The notes beneath the pieces are model-generated. The model did no database searches. It was not told the DNA's origin and worked only from the letters and a program-made list of their open reading frames with translations. From contig JACATO010000926.1 of the NCBI GenBank assembly GCA_018389105.1, positions 561,501 through 625,500 of the forward strand: a DNA stretch of 64,000 nt, written 5' to 3'. Below are positions 13,080 through 24,829 of the stretch, piece by piece. Source of the DNA: Nautilus pompilius. Taxonomy: Eukaryota > Mollusca > Cephalopoda > Nautilida > Nautilidae. The translations under genes and the position numbers were made by a program. Numbering within the stretch: position 1 is the first letter of the stretch; each line of letters begins with the position of its first letter.

Positions 13080-13800
13080 CGTCGGGGATAGAGAGAACCT
13101 TCCAGGGACCCCACACCTCCGGCCGCCGAGCAGGAAGTCGGCCGTCTTGGGCTTTCAGGGAGAGCTACTCACTCGGGAGTGGTAGTTTCGTACCGGCATT
13201 ACAGAAAAAAAAACAAACAAAAACAACAATAACAACAACAATATTAATAATAATAATAATAATAATGATGAACGTTTGTTTTTTTTTTGTACGCAAAATA
13301 TTACGTTTTGAATAAACTTTCCGCCACCGTTACCATCTCTTGGAGTTCGTCTTCCAGGGACCTGTTCGAAAATGGCGTCTCGAATGACGCCGCTATGCTG
13401 TTGAGCGAGTTGGACTTCCGAACAAGGCTCCTTCATCTGTTGAAAACTCATATAAAGCTGCATCTTTGGACCGGAGGCGAGTCCGGTGTAGCGGTTTAAG
13501 CTTAACCCTTAACCCTCCCCCCCCACCACCACCATGGATGCTGCGTTCGCGGTCCCGAGGGCTCGGGAAACTGTAGCCATTTCCGCTGCAGCATGAGGTT
13601 GTTCTGCGTTGTATCAGCCTGGTTCTCTGCCCTCGGGTGTCCGCATGCTTCGCGCTTCAGACCCCGTCTCAACTGATGAACGCCCCGAAAACCATCACCT
13701 CGCCAGGTCCAGCAGTGGTGGGGGGGGGGTCCCCCAGGTCCTCGAGATAAACCTTTTGACTGAGATGATGGGGATTATTTCATACAGACTGTGAATCACG
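12600..13800 (-). promoter_or_regulatory. CpG-rich promoter region of the HECTD3-like gene
   Basis: CpG dinucleotides are frequent here and scarce in the flanking 1-12.3 and 13.9-19 kb. The region covers coding exon 1 and what should be the 5' leader. The ETS-like motif GCAGGAAGTCGG lies at about 13129-13140, 50-60 bp upstream of the start codon. No TATA box is evident near the start. A leader intron or a divergent plus-strand transcript cannot be judged from sequence alone. An (AAC)n(AAT)n tract lies at about 13215-13265. Confidence 0.5.
12792..13079 (-). CDS. HECTD3: HECTD3-like exon 1 (coding part, residues 1-96)
   Basis: Starts at the ATG read from 13079 and ends at a donor whose GT is 12791-12790 (AAAG|GTACC). 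It encodes MLSSSSHGITQRLARIRC and ends with GRWLKVRK. The segment RLARIRCLKECIECLKEGRALPEP parallels the leucine-rich start of human HECTD3 followed by its GRPLP stretch, which supports this start. The exon sits in a CpG-rich region, unlike the other exons. Confidence 0.87.
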
Positions 13801-13803
13801 GTT

Positions 13804-14728
13804 TTACTGGATCTGATAGACTTTGGACAAGTGTGGTATGTGATAAGTTGTGCCTGGAGAAACTGGACTTGTGGACATTAATCTATGAAAAACAATCGGG
13901 GCTAATTCGAACACGTACAGGCGCTGAAGGGTATTAGAGAAACTAATACTGAATTTTATTATTAATAGTTTTATGTTACGACAGAAATGAGAATGGATAA
14001 TACGTTTAAAGCGAACAAAGTAAATAGGGGACTTTTTTGGATATAAAACAGGAAATAATGATGCACACAGTCTGCATTGGTGGAGGGAAAATGCCTGTTC
14101 AGTCACAGGAAGAGTTGTAAATTAAAGCTCTGTGTTTGATACAACTATAATAAAGTACTGGACACTATTTTCTTTGTGTACACCTGCCTGAGAGATTTAA
14201 GTCAAGAGCACTAATGATTTCATGCACAATTTAGGTTTTGAAATAATACTTACGATTGGTCTAATGAGTGTTATTATAATGGTAGGTTTGTCATTTTTGG
14301 TTACCCTGAAGTCATTTAATTTCTATGTAGTTAGTTTCATTAAAGATGCACATAGAAATTACATAGCAGAACTCCTTCCCACAAGACTATCTCTAACATA
14401 CAGCAAGAAACAGTTATTTCACTAGTAATACAGCATTCTATGAGTCCAAAATTAAATAGAGACAATTTTGTATATAAAGACTATTCAATTTTTTGTTTAA
14501 AATACTTTTCTAATTATTCTTGAATGTATGGAATTCTAATATAAAGAAAGTCAAGACATTTTAATTAATTTGAACAATATTGAACTATTTTCATGCATAA
14601 ACAAATCAAATATTTTAATTTAAATATAAAGTCAAAATAGGACTTAAAATACATTTTCACACTTCAAAGTGAATATTACTTATGAAATTGATGTAGAGAA
14701 AGAAAATGACTAATGACCTGTAGTAACA
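13804..14728. other. Non-coding DNA right of the promoter region, no gene seen
   Basis: Short open frames on both strands show no motif. CpG frequency falls from promoter-like to low across this stretch. Confidence 0.4.
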
Positions 14729-14730
14729 TA

Positions 14731-15209
14731 CAGGTTGAGAATTCCTTATCTGAAATTCTGAAAACTGAAAAGATCCGAAATCCAAAATATTTTTGGAGCG
14801 GCTTTAGTGGAAAATTCCAGAAGGTTCCTGGGCGACACATGAGTCCAAACACCTTTGATGTACACGCATTACCGTAATTTTTGTTTTGTTGGTGTTAATA
14901 TACTTTGAAAATGTCAAAAATGCCTGCAAATATCCCTACAGTACCGGCAGGCCTACTGTAATGATAGCTTACCATTCTGATGTATAAATGTACATCTTTT
15001 TCTTAATTGTTTCATGAACAAAATGATTTTAGAATATTGCATAAAACTACCTGTAGGCCATATGTATACATATGCAGTTATAATAATGTTGTAAATGAAC
15101 TTGTGCCTAGTCCCCACTCTGGGTTCACTACCAAATTATGTGAATATCATATTCCAAAATCCGAAACACTTTCAGCCACAAGGATTTTAGATAAGGGATC
15201 CTCAACCTG
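14731..15209. mobile_element. MER2/Tigger-like non-autonomous DNA transposon with TA duplication
   Basis: The left end begins CAGGTTGAGAATTCCTTATC. The right end is its inverted counterpart, ending GGGATCCTCAACCTG. TA dinucleotides flank both ends (14729-14730 and 15210-15211), the target duplication of pogo/Tigger elements. Next to the ends are the CCGAAA-type repeats typical of MER2-like elements (GATCCGAAATCCAAAAT, CCAAAATCCGAAACAC). The 479-bp body has no transposase. Extra CpGs inside it, against a CpG-poor surround, suggest it is younger than its neighbourhood. Confidence 0.85.
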
Positions 15210-15726
15210 TACCTCAAATTCAGAAGCATCTTGCTTAGTTTACACTGCTAAAACATGTAAAAGTCACTGAATTAATATTCATTTTAACATTAAGATGTTA
15301 GTACATGTAACTATATAGCAGAAAATAAAAATGCAATGAATTAGTCAGTCTCCACATCTGGTCATATAAATGGAAAATGCTATTTAGTATTTGTAAGAGT
15401 AAATGTCTAGTTTCTGAGCAGACTTGAGTGGTAGGAAAGTTTTAATATCTCAAACAAACAAGGAAAACAGAAATAGTAAAATGAGATTTAAGATGAATGG
15501 TTCATTCAGTCAGAAACATGGGAAATCTCAGAAATATTGGCAAATTTTTAGGTAACAAGTTGTACAGTCAACTGACATGGATAGAAACCTAAAAATATTA
15601 AATGGATTTGAGAATTTGTATTCAGATAAAAGTTTAAAAGTGAACTGGATGTTTTGCTAGTTTTTTTAGTACCAGGGTGGTTCATGCACAGATTAGACTG
15701 CCTAAACAGGTTGAGAGTTTGACTTT

Positions 15727-15757
<31 letters not shown>

Positions 15758-17740
15758 TAAGAATGCTTTTAGTTGTTTTCTTAGGTTTAGAACAGCAGCA
15801 TGTAAGTCATGTACATCTTGCCCTTTTCAGAGTACTATACTAATAGTGGGTAAACAGCAGTCACAAAACTTGCATTTTCTACAATGGTGAGATCTTGGAA
15901 CTTATTAATTATATCCATAGCTGAAAGGAAAAAAAAACGTCTGAACTAAAATTTTTTTAGAATTTTGAAATGAATATTCATATATACTTGATATACTGTG
16001 AAATATGCAGTCGGAATAGAATTTAATATTAAAGCAGGTGACGTTCTAGTGTTGCTCTTAAATACTAAAATGTTCTGAAAATTACTATATCTGGGAACCA
16101 CAAATTCTGGCAACTTTGGAAGATGTTTTAGATACTTATTGTGCTAATTTTTTTTAAAACTATTTTTCACTTTGTTGTATCCTTGAGCTTGTAGTCAAAT
16201 TCAAGAGGCTAGCAGTTACAGTGGTGGCCATAAACTCTTGAACTTATATCCTACCTTGGTAAAAATACACATTAAGCTTAAATTTAGCTAAACTGTAGGT
16301 TATTTACCTGTGTATTTGTTTACTTACAATATGCTGTCCTTTCAAGTTAAATGATTTATTTTTGTACTTTAACAGATTCAGAATATCTCTAGTACTTGCC
16401 TTTGTATGTTTGTACAAAATGTTGTACTAGAGATGTTTATATTTAGTAGCTACAAGTTATCAGTCTTGGATTTAAATGTGGTTTCTTTCTTTAAAATATC
16501 TAGTCCTCTTGCAGCTATATAGATGATTTCAAACTACAAAAGTCATGTTGATGCAAGGCAATATCACAGATCAAAGAATGGTTAAATGAGGCTGTCTGAG
16601 CGGTCTGAATAAAAAACCTGAGCTTAAAAAAGGTTAATCAGGCTTAAGGAATTCATTTAGCAACACTTAATAATAAAGTAAAAGTGAAACATGCATATCC
16701 TGGTATGGCTGACCTATAGCATTCAGTGAAGAGTGGCATCTACTTAACTACATGAAAGTTGTTGCCATTTGGGGTTTATTTGATTTATTGGACCTGAGAA
16801 TTTTGGCCCGTTTATATCTTGCAAAAAATAGGTAAACTTATAATTTGTTACTCTCAGATGTCTTTAAATTCCAAATCCATGAAGCTACCTCAGTGGCAGT
16901 CTATAAATGCTTAGAAAGACAAAATAAACTATAACACTCATGTTGTATATAAAAGTGCTTACATAAAAATGTTAGTCTGTTCCACTTTTTATTCTTAATT
17001 TGTAATTTCTTATTACATTATATAAAATAAAATATTGGAAAGAATTTAATTGTAATATGTGATATATAACATGTATATTTAAACTGCAAATGTCAGAAAG
17101 GTTGTCATAACAACTACTAAAACATTACTGTACTTCAGTCTTAACATCCAAATGTTCTTTCCTAACTGCTACTTTAAATATTACAAATACAAAATATTTA
17201 AACAGCTTTCATCAGATGTATAACAGTAAATAAAGCAAGCAAAATTAACTTTGTTCGCATTAAATTAGAGCACTGCTCTAAAATTTTTCTATTTTCTTAT
17301 TAATGTTTGTGTGTGTGTGTGTGGATGTGAAACAGAAAGAGAGCAATTGTTTGTTTTTCTGCTATTAAAAGTTCAAGAAAGCAAAAACATAACCCTAACA
17401 ACTATTCTTCTGCTCAACAGATTGATCTTTTACACTAACTTCTGTGATGACAACTTAATGTAGTTGGTTCATTGACAAATGTATCAAAGTGAATTCCTTC
17501 TCTTTTTTTGTTTTCTCTTTAATTGCTTGTAACAATTTCATTGTAAGCATTGAAGTACCAAAAAAATATTAAAATAATTTCATGAACAATTTATTTCCAT
17601 TGCAAAATTTGTTTTCTCCCTATGGTTAGTTAGAACTTTGTTTGATAATCACATTTAAAGTAGATAAATTAGGGGGGATCTAAGACTTAAGTAGTTTAGT
17701 TTTGTCTTGGTATGTTTGTTAAAATTTAATGAAAAGAGAG
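15210..17740. other. AT-rich CpG-poor DNA with a (TA)n(TG)n tract, no gene seen
   Basis: A TA/TG microsatellite lies at about 15728-15758 and a GT tract at about 17309-17322. No convincing exon was found on either strand. Confidence 0.4.
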
Positions 17741-17749
17741 AGCACAGCT

Positions 17750-19021
17750 ATTGAGCATTGTGAGGGACTGTTCTGGATCTGTGGTTGCCAGTCAGGGATG
17801 TCAAGATCTCTGCAATATACCAATCAACAAGGTACCAAAAACTGCATTTAAAAAAGGGCAACCATGTTTTAGTTACACAAGTAAAAAAACAGTTAAACCA
17901 GCAACAGTATGTTTGAACATACAGGCTGCTTGTTTATTTACTGTTACCATCTAAAAATGAGATTTCAACAGTATTTCATTTTGGGTGTATCCTTAACTTT
18001 TGTTTGAAGTATAAAAACTGGCTTTGGTGTTTTATCAGTTTCTTTTTTATGCATAGTATCTTTCACTTAAGATCGGGATACCTTCTGTGTCTTGTTAAAC
18101 AATTACTTTCTCATGATGTATTGCGTAGTTTGTCACAGTCATCAGTAATTTTTTTCACACCACAAATTGCAAACATTTTATATTTGCAGGAAGATAATAA
18201 CATTGAAATCGCTTGCAAAGCACCACTGTGTATTAAACAGAACTGAAGGAATTCATGAACTTGTTATGTGGCTGGGAATTTGAGGACGATGCCCTACCTG
18301 CATCAGGAATACACAATTTGATAAACCAGGTGTATCAACTGCTAAGAAATTAAATAGCACAAGGAGCAGCATAATGAAGAATTAAAGATTTTTGGAAATC
18401 TTATAAAATAATGAAAGCAATTGATAACATCAGACATCTGGAAAGAGGTGACAAGTAAGTGCGTGAACGAGGTGTGGGGTGAGCTGTGGGCAGACGTCAT
18501 CAATGACTTTGCTGGCTTTGAGATCGAGATGCCAGCAATTAAAAATGTTGATAAGTGAGCAAAGGAAGTTGACGTTGGTGATGTGCAAGAGCTTCTTGAC
18601 TCTCATGAGTTACTTACCAGCAAAGATGTGCAGGAACTAACACAACAGGAACAGCCAATAAAAGATGAACAAGATCCAGTTGCTGACGAGATACCAGAAA
18701 AAGTACTAACTACGGAAACTTTATCTGAAAACATTGATTATAGATGCAATGGAGGCCTTCTCAAATAATGGCCCACACTGGGAATGCAGCAGTGCTGTCA
18801 AGAAAGCAGTGTTGAAAGAAATTTTCTGCTATCGTAAAATTTTAAAAGGCAGGCAGGCAAGACAGTCAACACTTGATGCATTCATCAAAAAGTCCTCTGT
18901 TCAGCAACTATACAAGAACCAGAGGCAGGTCCATCAAACCAGGATCCTGACAGCTCACCACACAATCAGCAACACTCATCCACTGCTGCAAAGTCGAAGC
19001 AAAAGTTGGCAACAGTGGTAA
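17750..19021 (+). pseudogene. Tigger (TIGD1-like) transposase relic, C-terminal part
   Basis: From about 18400 the plus strand reads, in shifting frames, YKIMKAIDNI, ELWADVINDFAGFEIEMPA, KEVDVGDVQELLDSHE, LTSKDVQELTQQE and, after a frame change near 18730, ARQSTLDAFIKK. This is the order in pogo/Tigger proteins: the segment after the DDE core with a NDFAGFE-like motif, an acidic LLxSHxxELTxxDLxEL stretch, and the RQTTLxxFFKK tail. The DNA-binding half and the catalytic core are lost or beyond recognition upstream; 17750-18240 may hold distorted remains. Several frameshifts and stops show it is dead. It ends where CpG frequency jumps to normal. Confidence 0.65.
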
Positions 19022-19029
19022 ACATAGTG

Positions 19030-20730
19030 ACACAAGCTCTGGCAAGCCACTAATGAATGTAATTTTTTTTTTTTTTTTGTTACTGTTTTATTGAAGGTGT
19101 ATCTACGATAATGTTTTATAATGCCATGTTTGTTGGACTTGTACATCTTGTACTGTGTTCAAAGTACAGAATAACGAAGGACTGGGACCTATTTCCATTC
19201 ACCTCAAGTTTAAACTCCCTCTGACACCGGAGTTTCTGATTTCGTGAACATATCCCTTCTGCATCAAGTTAAACAGAATCGGCACCACTACATATCAAGG
19301 TCCGAACAGCCAATACTTTGACGTTCGTTGGTGCTAAAGGCGAGAAAACGAGAAGAAATCGCCAAATTCCCAAAGACCTCTCCGAACAATGTCTGTAGGC
19401 CACGTGTACTGAGAGACCGCTAACAGTTCGTACTGCAGAGGTAACGATTGGAATGTTACGGGTTAAAAAAGAGAAGGGTAGAAAGATCAGTCCAACCCTT
19501 ACAGAGGGCGGGGATTCCCTCTTTTCTTTACTTTCTTACATTTAGAGAAAGGGCGGTATGTCTCCCAGAGAAGTAAAGAAGTGAGGTTCACTGAATCGGA
19601 AAGGAGGGGGGTGGGGTGGGGTGGGGGAGTAACAACATCGGCAAAGGCAAGGTGCTTAGCTTGAGTAAGAGATCCCAGAAGGTGGAAAGGTGAGTGACAG
19701 CTAAAAGATGGGGATCGATCCGGAAACAGAACAGGAGGCACGACACCCTTGTCGTGTAGAACCAGGGAGGGGGGTGCGGAAGTAGCGAAACAGAGATAAT
19801 AAACGTATCCAAAAGGTCGAGGAAGAGGAAAGCAGCTGGACGACCGGAAGCAGCAGCTACCCAAGAAGAAATGTCGCAGATAAAACGTAGGGTGAAGTAC
19901 TTACTGTTGGTGGGGGGGGCCACAAGTGCTGGCAATTGATCTATCCAGGGAAGCACTGCATTGATTGTAAGGGAGATAATAAGAAAAGTTTGGGGAACAT
20001 TACATTGATTGAAAGGGAGATAACAAAGAAGGAAGAACAAGTGCTGGCAATTGATCTATTCAGGAAAACACTGCATTGATTGTAAGGGAGATAATTAATG
20101 AGAAAGGTTTGGGGAACATTACATGATTGAGAGATGACAAGGAAGAAAAACAAATGCAAAAATAGATATTAATGATGATGATGATGATGATGGTGGATGT
20201 AGAGAAATATCACAAGGGTGGAAAGACTGGTAGAAAAAGTTTCTTATAAACAGTAGTAAAACTGGTGGCTTCGTTGGTTTGCATACATCCGACTTATAAG
20301 ACGAATGGATAACTTTTCATTCCGCATTTGGTTTAAAATCGAGGAGAGCTACATCAGAAATGTCTTAAGGTTTTAAGCAGGAAGAGAATCGAGAACTGAA
20401 GACTGTGAGAGTTTCTGATTAATCTGCCAAGGTGGATTAAAGAATCGGATTAAAGTTTAACGGAGTAAAGACCATTATCAGTAAATGGAAACTGGAGGGA
20501 AAAATGAGAAGTTAACGAAGACTTTAGTGGATTAGGGATGGTCAAGACCAGAAGCTGAGATGTTATAGGTGAAGAAGGGTGTAATCAATAAGAGAAAAAT
20601 TGGAAAGTAAAGATGCTAGAGTAGAGCAGCCAGAATTTAATAGGAAAGGAAGTACACAGCTGAAATATTTGGATGTCTGAGAGCAAAAAAGGCATAAATA
20701 TAAGTAAAAATCTGCTCTGTCAGAAGGTTG
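19030..20730. other. CpG-normal non-coding DNA with local duplications
   Basis: Purine-rich on the plus strand, with a poly-T of 16 at about 19062-19077, G-runs near 19605-19625 and 19910, and a GAT tract at 20169-20190. Open frames on the minus strand at 19499-20040 follow from pyrimidine-rich composition and have no motif. Confidence 0.4.
19922..20151 (+). repeat. Two tandem copies of a 115-bp unit
   Basis: ACAAGTGCTGGCAATTGATC recurs at 19922 and 20037. Each is followed by a CACTGCATTGATTGTAAGGG segment and then a TTTGGGGAACATTACAT segment. The second copy has small indels. The GGGAGATAA motif occurs inside as well. Confidence 0.85.
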
Positions 20731-20970
20731 GGCTAGAGCATGGATGGGCAAACTTTTCTCCCTGAGGGCCACATGGAACATCCGTAAGGTCTCTAGCAGG
20801 CTGCATTCGACAAAAAACTAAATTTACTAAATAATAAATTTTATAAAAGTTATTTTTGCACAGAAATACATTATTCATACAACTGTATTATTTGGTACAC
20901 AAAGAAAGTAACAGATAAGACTGAACTTAATGTTATGTTGCTTCATAAATGTTACTGAACAGTTAAACTC

Positions 20971-22741
20971 TTAATGAGATTTATGCAATTGCACACAATC
21001 CTGCACAAGTTTGTTGTAGTCAGGATTCAGCATGCTTGTAGTTATATGCAAGACAGAGTGCAAAATTGAGTCTGTTAGAAGAGACCTGTTCTTTGATTTG
21101 TTAGTGTTCATACGAGAAAGTCTGTTCACAAATATAGGCTGAAGCAAAGAATACACACATTTTTCTGGCAAACTTTTTCAAATTACCAAACTTCTCTGTA
21201 CTGAGTGAGGCATAGAATTCAGTCAGTTTCATATTCTTAAAACTCTCCCTCAGAGTATTGTCTGCTTGGAGATCAATTAATTCAAACTGGAGATCATTTG
21301 ACGCTGCTTCAATATTAAATTAAAACGGGTACCTCAGCTAATTGAATTGATCTTCCATAGATTTAAAATCAGCAAACTGCCTTGAAAAGTCATCTTTTAA
21401 AGCAGATACCTGCTGACTGTATTTCTCTGAAAAGACTTGTGGGACAGTCTGTGTCTGTAACAAGGGAAAATGCACAAAGTTGTGCTCACTCAGTTGTTTT
21501 GAAAAGAGTGCTAGTTTCACTTGAAATGATATAATTTCCACAAACAATTCATGTGCAAAAATACCCTTGCCTTGTAACTTAATGTTCAGTTCATTCAGTT
21601 TGTCGAAAATGTCAACTGTGAACACTACATTGTACACCCATTCTGCCTTTTTCATGTTGCTTAAAAATTCACAACTAGCGTTCTTCATTTCAAGAAAGAG
21701 CAAAATTTCTTCTCTCAGATTCCACACTCTTCTCAAAACATTTCCTAAGCTTAACCAATATACATTGCTATGATACAGTACATCTGAATATTTGCACTCC
21801 ATATCATCCAGCAGATTTCTGAACTGTCTGTGATTTAGCCCCCTGGCTCAGATTATGTTAATGATCAATCACATGTTCGAAATCCAGGACAGATTTACAC
21901 AGACTTTCCTGGTGAATAATGCAATGGAATGATAACACGGTGTGAAGTGGATGCTCACCTTTCACTTTGTCATTAAGCAGCTTTATGAGGCCAACGTGTT
22001 TTCCTGTTAATGCAGGTGCACCATCTGTTGTAATGCTTGCCAACTTGTTCCAAAGTAAACCAGATCCATCCAAGCAGTTCTTAACGCATTCATACAAATC
22101 TTGGCCAGTTGTGGCGTCCTTCAATGGTTCAACTGACAGCAACTCTTCAGTAATTGCAAAATTACCACCAATTCCTCTAATAAACACAGGCAGTTGTGCT
22201 GTGTCTTGTATGTCAGTGCTCTCATCTAGTGCCAGTGAGTACCACTCGAATGACTTGCCAGCCTCAAGTACTTGTTCTGACAGATTCTGCGAAATGGCAC
22301 CAATACGACGAACTGCAGTTCTCCTTGACAAAGATGTAGCTTCAATTTTTGTTCTGACTTATGGCCAGGCAACATCAACAGCATCAAGCATACAGTCCTC
22401 TATGAATTCTGCTTCAGAAAACGCTTTGTTATGTCTGGCCCAATTTTATAAGCAAGCGCAGAACCGGCCTCTTGTATGGTTGTTTGTTTTACAAAGGTTT
22501 GCTGTTGTTTTAACCTTCTCAACATGTCATCGGCCGCTCGCTGTAGTTCGCTTTCTGATAGATTACTTCCAAAGTTTCTGTGCTTAGTCTGAAAATGTCC
22601 CCTCAAATTATACTCCTTAAAAACAGCAACACTGTTATGGCGTATTAGGAACACTGCTTCACTTCTACGTCCATTCCTTGTTAGACGTCCGGCATTCATC
22701 TTCAATTTCCCCCGGGGGGAGGGTTGTAGTTCTTGTAGCAC
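20971..22741 (-). pseudogene. hAT transposase pseudogene (GTF2IRD2/ZBED-like)
   Basis: Fragments appear in order. An N-terminal BED-like segment (FKEYNLRGHFQTKH, about 22600) has Phe and Arg where the zinc cysteines normally stand. Then come the catalytic region (YSLALDESTDIQDTAQL, about 22250; ITTDGAPALTGKH, about 22030), an insertion-domain segment (GKGIFAHELFVEI, about 21550), and a C-terminal dimerisation-type segment (NKSKNRSLLTD, about 21090). A stop near 22390, a frame change near 21805-21860 and a frame change near 21335 make it non-functional. The gene is almost complete in length, so the copy is fairly recent. Such transposases act in the nucleus, cutting and joining the element ends; this copy cannot supply one. 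Confidence 0.85.
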
Positions 22742-22926
22742 TCATAGTCAGGATAACAAAATTTGAAATATATGCTAATATATAGGGGGGGTTGTAGTTC
22801 TTGTAGCACTCATAGTCAGGATAACAAAATTTGAAATATATGCTAATATATAGGGGGGGTTGTAGTTCTTGTAGCACTCATTGTCAGGATAACAAAATTT
22901 GAAATATATGTTAATATATATATATA
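22723..22926 (+). repeat. Three tandem copies of a 68-bp unit inside the hAT element
   Basis: GTTGTAGTTCTTGTAGCACT starts at 22723, 22791 and 22859, an exact 68-bp period. Each unit ends in ATATATA followed by a G-run. On the minus strand it creates a repeated open reading stretch running into the transposase start, so it lies at the 5' leader of the transposase gene. Confidence 0.92.
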
Positions 22927-23079
22927 ATACTACGTCCATCACTATCGTCCTTTTCTGTTTAAACATGGCCGCGAAATCTCGCTGTAGTCTCGCCTAGCGC
23001 GTTATTCTGTGCGAGAACGTCTGGGACCGCACAAATGGACCTCGCGGGCCGTAGTGTGCCCACCCCTGGGCTAGAGGTA

Positions 23080-24820
23080 AGGATATTAAGACATTAAAAA
23101 ATTCGACACCCTCAAAATCAGCATTTTTTTGACAAGATAAAAAGGAAGAACTAAGGATGTAAAAGAAAAGCTCGGGCCACGATTCCTTGTGTTGGGATAA
23201 TTATAATTATTTAAAAGATGAAGGCTATAGGTATGCGCGTTTATTTTTCGCGGTCAATAATTTAGAGTTGGTTTCTTGAAGAAAAAGAATTTGAATATGA
23301 TTATTCCTAATTGAGTCAGCGGGTAGCATTTGCTTCCGCGATGACAAAATATCATGAATATTTAATGTTGGTATCTTTAAAGGAGACATTTCAATTACTT
23401 GAGAGTTCTCTCCCCGGCAGGTATCGTTACCTTCGCATTAGACTCGCGATGAGTTTGGAGAAGTGTCTGAAGGATGTTTAAATGGGGGGCATGTCCTATC
23501 CAGATCCGATCTTGAGAGTACTGGTGGGGTTTCCGGGAAATCCATAGATCGTTCACAAAAAACTGTACTTTTGTAACATCTAGTTTAGCGAGCAGTTGAG
23601 CAGCTGCTGGCGGTTCGTCGTCTTCATCCGAGGAGGAGGCAACTTGCCTTTCCGTAACATTCATTTTCAGAACGTTTGATAGGGGTAAGAGGAGACAGAA
23701 GATGGCATCTGATAAGTAGATTAGGTGGAGGCGACGGCTCATCAGAGATAACGTTCCAACCAGTTGGGTTGGTAGTAAGCGACGCATTGAAGTCACTCCA
23801 TTCAGTAACATCAAGCGACAGCGGCGCAGAATGTAGTGCAGCCGCGGCGATAGGTACTCTGACAGGGCCTCCCGACGAGTCTATTGAAAGGTTGTGTGGA
23901 TGAGGTGTTCTGTAGAGGCTGGTCGTAAACGTGCACCAATATTCTTGCTTCCTTCAGGCAAGTGGCCGGTTTCAGGGCTTCCCCGAGGCTGCAATACAGC
24001 CTTCTTTTTTAAAAGTCGATTTTTACGAAGTACGGGAGCTCTCGCACACCTGCAGTAATGACCGGAAAAGTACTCTGTTACGTATTCCAGTAGCTTCTAG
24101 AAAGTTCTCTCGCTTAGAAGACAATTGTTCAGGGCTCACCGAGAACCTCGGACACTGAAGCATCCGGAATAAACCCGAGCAACCGATGTATCGGCCTCAT
24201 GAAGACTCGCTTGGAATCCGTCGAGAAGCAAAGAGTCGATCCATTAGCAGAGTCGTGTATTTCCCCTGGGATTAGACTGGTGACTGGCTTCAGGGGAGCA
24301 AATGCGGTGGCGAACAAGGAGCACTGCGATGGAGACGCATCCACGAGCTGCTGGAGAGTAGGTGGAAGGTCCAACAAAAGGTAGTTGTTCCCCTGGTGGT
24401 CAGAATACGCGCACCAAAAGGCTGCAGGCACTGGAAGTGGATTCCCTTCAAGGTGCGAAGTTGAAAGCCGGAAACAACCGTCCATCGATTTTCGCCTGGC
24501 ACTGGACATCATATGAAAAAGAGGAGACCGGTTAGCATAAATAGATGGCGGCGGCGAAAAGATTCTGCGTAATTCGTCGTGATCGTTTTCAAAAGAAAAG
24601 AAGGGGAGTCTCTAACATCCCGGCCCCCCACCCTTTATCAAACTGAAATTTTTCGGGCCTTTTTGAACAAGCCAACGAACCAGCTCAAGGTTGGGGCTAG
24701 GGGTTTTCGTGTTAATGGAAAGATGAATAAAGAAGCAATGTTTAGAGAAGATGGCTACCAGCGAGTGTTGCATCTGCCTGATTAAGAGAAAAATTGCGTA
24801 GGTCTGCCTTTCTGACAAGA
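23080..24820. other. CpG-rich unassigned DNA between hAT element and LINE copy A
   Basis: Minus-strand frames at 23395-23814 and 24129-24512 are open for 139 and 127 codons but show no motif I recognise. The second (PAAFWCAYSDHQGNNYLLL) could be part of another retroelement. No terminal repeats were seen. Confidence 0.3.
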
Positions 24821-24829
24821 CGCTCAAAT

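Larger units (their letters stand above)
20739..23068 (-). mobile_element. hAT-family DNA transposon with perfect 8-bp target duplication
   Basis: Left end CATGGATGGGCAAACTTTTC and the reverse complement of the right end, CAGGGGTGGGCACACTACGG, form imperfect terminal inverted repeats of the CAGxGGTGGGCAAAC class. GGCTAGAG flanks both sides exactly (20731-20738 and 23069-23076), the 8-bp duplication expected of hAT insertion. The 2330-bp body carries one transposase gene on the minus strand and a 68-bp tandem repeat at its 5' side. Ends, duplication and coding content agree. Confidence 0.92.

Noticed and set aside
13287-13794. Divergent gene (UROD) head-to-head with HECTD3
   Set aside because: Open frames here show no uroporphyrinogen decarboxylase motif; the frames reflect CpG-rich composition.
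19499-20159. Minus-strand frames of 72-150 codons as a gene
   Set aside because: Leucine/phenylalanine/serine-rich products from a pyrimidine-rich strand, overlapping in two registers, and partly duplicated by the 115-bp repeat.
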